DNA of 64,000 nt, from positions 310,001 to 374,000 of the forward strand of contig NZ_JBGMEB010000006.1 of NCBI RefSeq assembly GCF_041447285.1, read 5' to 3'. The position numbers and the translations under genes were made by a program. Positions 59,734 through 64,000 of the stretch are shown piece by piece (the first letter of the stretch is position 1; every line of letters begins with the position of its first letter). This DNA comes from Methanomethylovorans sp041447285 (GTDB lineage: Archaea > Halobacteriota > Methanosarcinia > Methanosarcinales > Methanosarcinaceae). The notes beneath the pieces are model-generated. The model was not told where the DNA came from. It saw nothing but the letters and a program-made list of their open reading frames with translations, and did not search any database.

Positions 59734-61038
59734 TTATAATTTCCTGTTGTCTATAACCTTCTTGGATTTTCCCATGGACCTTGGAAGACTTCCATGTTCC
59801 ACAAGCTCTACCTTAACGGCAAGGTTCAATACTTTATGCAAAGCTGAAGCCACTTTCTCTTCAAGCTTAATAATATCATTTACCTTGTCACTAAAGGCGG
59901 CATCTGTCATTTCGATCTGCACGGCCATAACATCAAGTTCATTGACTCTGTCCACTATGATCTGGAAGTGTTCTCCTACTTCAGGAATGTTCATTAGCAC
60001 GGCTTCTATCTGACCTGGGAAAACGTTGATACCTCTTATGATCAACATGTCATCCACACGACCAAGTATGCGCATGATGCGTGGATGTGTTCTGCCACAT
60101 TTGCAGGGCTCCCTGTTAATCACTGTGTTGTCACCCACACGATATCTTATAAGTGGTAATGCTTCTTTGGCAAGAGTTGTTATAACCAGTTCTCCTCTCT
60201 CTCCATCAGGTAAAGATTCCCCGGTATTCGGGTCAACTACCTCTATTAAAAACTGGTCTGCCCAGATATGGATACCATCTTGATATGTACATTCTGTGAA
60301 AAGAGGTCCACTTAGTTCTGAGGTCCCAAATACATCGTATGCTTTTATGCCTGTGATCTCTTCAATCCTTGCACGCATCTGTTGTGACCATGGTTCAGCT
60401 CCGAATATGCCTATTTTGAGTTTCGTATTATCTTTTATATTAATCCCCATGCTTCTTGCCACTTCTGTCATGAAAAGGAAATATGATGGTGTGCATGCTA
60501 TTGTGGTGGTGCCCAGGTCTTGCATTAGATCTATCTGTTTTTCCGTGTTACCGGAACTTGTGGGCAGTACTGTACATCCCACTTCTTCAGCACCATAGTG
60601 CAGGCCGAGACCTCCGGTGAACAGGCCATATCCATAGCTTATCTGAATTATATCTCCCCGCCCGACTCCTATAGACGTCATGGCTCTCGCAAGTGATATT
60701 GCCCATTCATTAATGTCATTTTTTGTATAACCCACTACTGTAGGTTTTCCTGTTGTTCCTGAAGATACGTGGAAGCGTACAAGTTGCTCGTTAGGTACGC
60801 AGAACATCCCAGTTGGATACGTGTCACGAAGATCTTTTTTATATGTAAAGGGCATTTTTGTGACATCTGCAAGAGTTTTGATATCTTCAGGTCTTATTCC
60901 TGCTTCATCAAACCTCTTCCTGTAAAATTCAGAATGCTGATAGACATATCTGACTATATTTCTCAGTTTATCTTCCTGTAATTTGTTTAGTTCCTCAATG
61001 GGCATTCTTTCAATAAGAGGATTCCAGTATTCGATCAT
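59734..61038 (-). CDS. paaK: Phenylacetate--CoA ligase family protein
   Basis: Adenylate-forming ligase of 434 residues. Motifs: FHVSSGTTGKPTVVGYT (P-loop), FGTSELSGPLFTEC, ELVITTLAKEALPLIRYRVGD, and the C-terminal RSMGKSKKVIDNRKL with the catalytic lysine. In bacteria it makes phenylacetyl-CoA. In methanogens it may activate aryl acids for aromatic amino acid synthesis by the indolepyruvate-type oxidoreductases (known link; not shown here). The DHH gene ends just upstream, so the two may share a transcript. Confidence 0.9.
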   Translation of the reverse strand: MIEYWNPLIERMPIEELNKLQEDKLRNIVRYVYQHSEFYRKRFDEAGIRPEDIKTLADVTKMPFTYKKDLRDTYPTGMFCVPNEQLVRFHVSSGTTGKPTVVGYTKNDINEWAISLARAMTSIGVGRGDIIQISYGYGLFTGGLGLHYGAEEVGCTVLPTSSGNTEKQIDLMQDLGTTTIACTPSYFLFMTEVARSMGINIKDNTKLKIGIFGAEPWSQQMRARIEEITGIKAYDVFGTSELSGPLFTECTYQDGIHIWADQFLIEVVDPNTGESLPDGERGELVITTLAKEALPLIRYRVGDNTVINREPCKCGRTHPRIMRILGRVDDMLIIRGINVFPGQIEAVLMNIPEVGEHFQIIVDRVNELDVMAVQIEMTDAAFSDKVNDIIKLEEKVASALHKVLNLAVKVELVEHGSLPRSMGKSKKVIDNRKL

Positions 61039-61068
61039 ATCTTCGCCTCTGTTTATGAAACGTAAATC

Positions 61069-62043
61069 TCAGAAGGATTCGCAAATGGATGGATTGGGTT
61101 TATTTTCCAATATCATCCGGACGCGCTCCTTGCATTCGTTCAGGACTTCGTTCATGTCTGCCACTACATCTATGCCAGCAGCTCCTGCATGCCCTCCCCC
61201 TGTACCTTCATATCTGGAACTGATCTCTTCCATGATCTTTCCCAGATTTACGCCTGCATTGACGGCTTCCCTTTTGGCACGCCCGCTTACGCGGATGGTG
61301 TCGTCTCTTTCAGTGCCAATGAAAGCAACATCTGCACCAATATTAAGGAACATAGAGGATGCTGCACCACCAAAGGAATTAACATGAGAGCATACCACCA
61401 GCCAATCCTCTATTCTCTCAATAGTTGCTCTGGTTGCACATTTCAGCATTGCTATTCTCATGGATATATCTTGAGGGGTTGCAGCCATCATTTCCAGCAC
61501 ATCTGCGTATTCTACGCCGCTGATTGAAACTATTTCTGCAACATTGCGGAATGTCTCAGTTGTAGCATGTTTAAAATGACCGGTATCTGTTACTATTCCT
61601 GTAAGCAGTCCCAGCGCTGTACGCCTCATGATCGGAGCATCCATGCATTTAAGGATATCAAATACGATTTCAGCTGTAGATGTTGCATTGCGATGCAGAT
61701 AGAATTCAGCATTCTCTGTTAAGGCAGTGGTAGAATGGTGATCTATCACACAGTACTTCCCAAGTTTAATATCATTAAGCTGGGAACTTGTGGATGTATC
61801 AACCACCAGAGTAATATCATATTCGGAAGGATCCGGCTTGTCTATTACATCTATCTGAAGTTTATCTATAAGTAAACTTGCCATTTTGTTACAGCCGTCT
61901 ACAAGTCCGACTGTTCCACCAAGAGCCTCAGCAAGCGCAAAAGCACTGCTAACTGCATCAGGATCAGCGTTCCGATGACATAAATATAATATTTTATTGA
62001 AGTCCAGAAGGCGGTTATAGAATTCGACTTCATCAACCTGCAT
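61069..62043 (-). CDS. DHH-family phosphoesterase
   Basis: DHH/DHHA1 phosphoesterase of 324 residues. Motifs: CHRNADPDAVSSAFALAEAL (metal site), VVDTSTSSQL, the DHH triad in CVIDHHSTTAL, and the C-terminal GGGHAGAAG substrate loop. Homologues are oligonucleotide or cyclic-dinucleotide phosphodiesterases or RecJ-like nucleases; the activity here is not determined. It is downstream of pfdB in the same direction. Confidence 0.88.
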   Translation of the reverse strand: MQVDEVEFYNRLLDFNKILYLCHRNADPDAVSSAFALAEALGGTVGLVDGCNKMASLLIDKLQIDVIDKPDPSEYDITLVVDTSTSSQLNDIKLGKYCVIDHHSTTALTENAEFYLHRNATSTAEIVFDILKCMDAPIMRRTALGLLTGIVTDTGHFKHATTETFRNVAEIVSISGVEYADVLEMMAATPQDISMRIAMLKCATRATIERIEDWLVVCSHVNSFGGAASSMFLNIGADVAFIGTERDDTIRVSGRAKREAVNAGVNLGKIMEEISSRYEGTGGGHAGAAGIDVVADMNEVLNECKERVRMILENKPNPSICESF

Positions 62044-62100
62044 GAAGACCTCTACTCATCACTTAAAGTAGCATGAGCATTAAAGCAGAAAGGTGGGCAC

Positions 62101-62454
62101 TTACTGTGCCTGCTGACCCATTGACTGCTGTAGTTGTTCCTGCAGTTGAGTAAAACGTTTTGAAATACGTTCTTCCTGTCTTGAGATTGACTGAAGCCTT
62201 AAAGATAAAGTTTCTATTTTCTCTTTAAGTTTGGAAACAGTCTCCTGTTTATCTGACTTTATCTGCAGATCGCCTACTGTTCTATATATAACTGCATCGT
62301 CCGAGAGTTTTTCCACTTCTTCAAGAGCAAGTTCAGACTCTTTCTGCAATGTTTCCATCTGTGACTTCTGTATAGCAAGTGATTGTGCTTGCTGTTGAAC
62401 CTGTTGCAGTTGAGCAATCTGGTTCTGTACTTGAGGGGGTATTTGTGTACTCAT
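62101..62454 (-). CDS. pfdB: Prefoldin beta subunit
   Basis: Beta subunit of prefoldin, the jellyfish-shaped chaperone that delivers unfolded proteins to the thermosome. The 117 residues form two long coiled coils around a short beta hairpin (DDAVIYRTVGDLQIKSD). Glutamine-rich ends are normal. It belongs to the conserved archaeal block with pcc1, Brix and rpoP. Confidence 0.93.
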   Translation of the reverse strand: MSTQIPPQVQNQIAQLQQVQQQAQSLAIQKSQMETLQKESELALEEVEKLSDDAVIYRTVGDLQIKSDKQETVSKLKEKIETLSLRLQSISRQEERISKRFTQLQEQLQQSMGQQAQ

Positions 62455-62516
62455 GTGGTTTCACCTGAATCTGAATTAACCTTAAGTGATTTTAATGTTT
62501 CTCTGTTGGGGCGCAA

Positions 62517-62756
62517 TTATGTGCTAGTTTGTTCCAGCACTTCGTAAGCCACTTGTATCAGGCGTAACCAGGTGTTCATTGTAGAACGCAAGGATACAAG
62601 ATCTGCTGCAATCACTTTCAAAATAAGCCTGTCTTTAAATGCTTGTACGCGTATCTCTGATCTTTCAGTGACCGTAGTTTCAATCTCAGGTAGCAAGGCT
62701 CTGTATATGAGAGGCGCTTTATCCGTTTCAAAAACTGATTCTGCAGTTGCTTCCAT
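62517..62756 (-). CDS. pcc1: KEOPS subunit Pcc1
   Basis: The smallest KEOPS core subunit, which dimerises and connects two Kae1 molecules. The 79 residues show the Pcc1 pattern: N-terminal beta strands, a helix, and the diagnostic DLVSLRSTMNTWLRLIQVAYEVLE at the C-terminus (20-residue core SLRSTMNTWLRLIQVAYEVL). Its position between the Brix gene and pfdB is the normal archaeal location. It is about 60 kb from kae1-bud32 in this window. Confidence 0.88.
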   Translation of the reverse strand: MEATAESVFETDKAPLIYRALLPEIETTVTERSEIRVQAFKDRLILKVIAADLVSLRSTMNTWLRLIQVAYEVLEQTST

Positions 62757-62771
62757 TGGATCATCTACTGT

Positions 62772-63227
62772 CTACCGAATACTCTTAATATTCAATTTTA
62801 ACAGACATTGTCCATTGTAAAAAAAGCTAAGGTCATCATTTGATATTCCTAGAACGAGAGGTGATGATGGCTTCTCTACAAGGTCTATTGATAGTATCTT
62901 TGTCAGTATCGGTGCAATCTCTCCATTGCCAGTTGCAACAGGAGTGTCAGAATAGGTCTTATTTTTTATGACCCTGTTTCCAAATGTTACGCTGATCCTT
63001 ACTGATAGCAGCTCTCTTCCATCCGGTGCATAGAATAATAAAGCTCCAGGGTTCCCATGATATTCGTTTATGATCAATAATGGACCTGAACCCTCTTCTA
63101 CCAGGGAAAGAGTTTCTTTCATCCCCATCTTGCCACGGTTTATAGACTCACAATGAAAAAAATAGGCAAGATCTTTGCAAAGAACCCTGGTATTTATTGA
63201 AGGTTTACGAGAAGAAGTAATAAGCAT
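62772..63227 (-). CDS. Brix/Imp4-like rRNA processing protein
   Basis: An archaeal Brix-domain protein (IMP4 homologue) that helps ribosomal RNA assembly. The 151 residues begin LITSSRKPSINTRVLCKDLA, the classic signature, and continue ESINRGKMGMKETL. The length matches archaeal single-domain Brix proteins. It stands between rpoP and pcc1. Confidence 0.9.
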   Translation of the reverse strand: MLITSSRKPSINTRVLCKDLAYFFHCESINRGKMGMKETLSLVEEGSGPLLIINEYHGNPGALLFYAPDGRELLSVRISVTFGNRVIKNKTYSDTPVATGNGEIAPILTKILSIDLVEKPSSPLVLGISNDDLSFFYNGQCLLKLNIKSIR

Positions 63228-63232
63228 ACTTC

Positions 63233-63370
63233 TTACTCAGCCTTTATTTTTTTGATAGAGGTGGGTCTCTCTTTGACAAGTATACGGTGACCACAATAGT
63301 CACAGCGTATACCCAATGCCCTATAATTTATCTCTACCACTTTTTTGCAACGCGTGCACTTGTATCCCAT
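63233..63370 (-). CDS. rpoP: DNA-directed RNA polymerase subunit P (Rpo12)
   Basis: Found by translating the minus strand by hand; 45 residues. It has the zinc-binding pairs CTRC and CDYC in YKCTRCKKVVEI and IRCDYCGHRILVKERP, which is the RpoP/Rpb12 signature. It starts with ATG at 63370 and ends with TAA at 63233, 12 bases after the end of rpl37ae and 5 bases before the Brix gene. Rpo12 is a structural part of RNA polymerase near Rpo3/Rpo10. Confidence 0.93.
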   Translation of the reverse strand: MGYKCTRCKKVVEINYRALGIRCDYCGHRILVKERPTSIKKIKAE

Positions 63371-63382
63371 AGTTGTTATCAC

Positions 63383-63670
63383 TCACTGTAAGACTTCTGT
63401 TGCCTTCTTTACGGAGCGTGCAACTGTAAGGCCCACAGGTGTCTGAGGCAAAAATGTTCCACCGGCAAAAGTATAGCCACACTTTTTACACTGCCAGATG
63501 CCTGTACCTATTCTTCTTACAGTAGGACGGGCACATTTCGTACATGTGTGGGGCATATGCATTTTTTCTTCTAGGTCAGCAACAAGTTTGCGATCTTTCC
63601 TACCATATCTCACACCAAATCTCCCTGCAGATCTGGTCACACGTCCTTTCCTTGAATATTTTTTTGCCAT
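63383..63670 (-). CDS. rpl37ae: 50S ribosomal protein L37Ae
   Basis: Zinc-ribbon protein of the large ribosomal subunit. About 95 residues: KKYSRKGRVTRSAGRFGVRY at the N-terminus, then HTCTKCARPTVRRIGTGIWQ and CKKCGYTFAGGTF with the CxxC pairs. I chose ATG 63670 because AAGGAGA lies 7 bases before it; the ATG at 63676 is too close to that site. It is directly downstream of rrp42 (56-base gap). Confidence 0.95.
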   Translation of the reverse strand: MAKKYSRKGRVTRSAGRFGVRYGRKDRKLVADLEEKMHMPHTCTKCARPTVRRIGTGIWQCKKCGYTFAGGTFLPQTPVGLTVARSVKKATEVLQ

Positions 63671-63726
63671 AAGCATTCTCCTTAATCTTCAGTATGCAAT
63701 TATTTTTATGTAAGCAACTATTAGCA

Positions 63727-64000
63727 TCAGGTATTCATCAAATATTTTTCTCTGATCTCTTCAGCTTTAGCACATGCCATATCGACTGCTTTCAATATTT
63801 GTTCGAATGTTAGCATGCCTTCTCCTGTTTTCTGCATTGCAGAGATCGAACCATCTTGGTTGGATGCTATAGTCAATTTTGAATCTGCTACGGTTTGCTC
63901 TGCGAGTCCCGGATCAAGCATCAATTCCCCGCCGATGTCCACCACTGTAATACCTACAGGCACATCCTTAATTGGCATCATAATATCTTCTCCCTTACCT
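63727..64000 (-). CDS. rrp42: Exosome complex subunit Rrp42, C-terminal part (5' truncated by window edge)
   Basis: The frame stays open through base 64000, so the gene begins outside the window; the ATG at 63981 is internal. The visible 91 residues match the end of Rrp42, the inactive RNase PH-like partner of Rrp41 in the 3'-5' exosome: VPVGITVVDIGGELMLDP, ASNQDGSISAMQKTGEGMLT and the terminal helix CAKAEEIREKYL. It is the first visible gene of the exosome/L37Ae/RpoP/Brix/Pcc1/prefoldin block. Confidence 0.9.
   Translation of the reverse strand, partial: GKGEDIMMPIKDVPVGITVVDIGGELMLDPGLAEQTVADSKLTIASNQDGSISAMQKTGEGMLTFEQILKAVDMACAKAEEIREKYLMNT

Noticed and set aside
1..64000. CRISPR arrays, prophage, plasmid or origin signals
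   Set aside because: No regularly spaced repeats, integrase, Cas, phage structural, Rep or Cdc6 genes were seen anywhere in the window.

Overview
The window comes from a methanogenic euryarchaeon, most probably a methylotrophic member of the Methanosarcinaceae. This rests on gene content only: a methanogenesis marker protein 12, an archaellin, the archaeal exosome/L37Ae/RpoP/Pcc1/prefoldin block, a MEDS-domain histidine kinase, and secreted proteins built from PGF-pre-PGF, disaggregatase-related (DNRLRE), LVIVD and PGF-CTERM-like modules. Genes are mostly moderate-GC, with AT-rich TATA promoters and GGTG/GGAG-type ribosome binding sites. I found no tRNA, rRNA, CRISPR array or intact transposase.

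Layout. 1-3.3 kb: end of a PGF-pre-PGF surface protein, then kae1-bud32-rdgB and a small membrane protein. 3.3-7.5 kb: a lone archaellin with an extra beta domain, a cyclase-PHP pair, a DUF211 protein, rlmE and an unknown gene. 7.6-14 kb: leuS, a zinc-ribbon micro-protein, KEOPS cgi121, class II FBPase and a tRNA t6A methylthiotransferase. 14-24.7 kb: ClC channel, ADP-forming acetyl-CoA synthetase with a Pta-like DRTGG protein, AMP-forming Acs, an iron-sulfur flavoprotein, pgk, AMMECR1, a SufT/MIP18-like protein and a deoxyribosyltransferase. 24.7-34 kb: a MITE-like element, a large LVIVD/DNRLRE surface protein, an ABC1 kinase, a sensor kinase, a CobW GTPase and an FKBP. 34-44.6 kb: an envelope stretch (GT-C-like protein, MprF, CPA2 antiporter), an arginase-family protein, an orphan PAS/GAF sensor, a tiny membrane protein coupled to a thioredoxin, and gpmA. 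44.8-53.6 kb: a YbaY-like plus chagasin lipoprotein, a DUF2341/GH18-like surface protein, an acyl-CoA ligase/thioesterase/HTH-cupin operon and a second LVIVD surface protein. 53.6-64 kb: two GT4 genes, a 47-residue membrane protein, the mmp12 cluster, ACT/PaaK, DHH phosphoesterase, then pfdB, pcc1, Brix, rpoP, rpl37ae and the end of rrp42.

How the genes work together. All four core KEOPS subunits (Kae1, Bud32, Cgi121, Pcc1) lie in the window, together with the enzyme that thiomethylates the t6A they make. Acetate/acyl-CoA conversion is represented by four adenylate- or ADP-forming ligases. Several operons and proteins deal with the cell surface.

Most notable signals: a 132-bp MITE-like element with perfect 13-bp inverted ends and an 8-bp target duplication; kae1 and bud32 in one frame separated by a single TAA; an archaellin carrying a cupredoxin-like insertion without copper ligands; a chagasin-fusion lipoprotein; two micro-proteins with good ribosome binding sites; and paired leader hairpins in front of both LVIVD surface genes.
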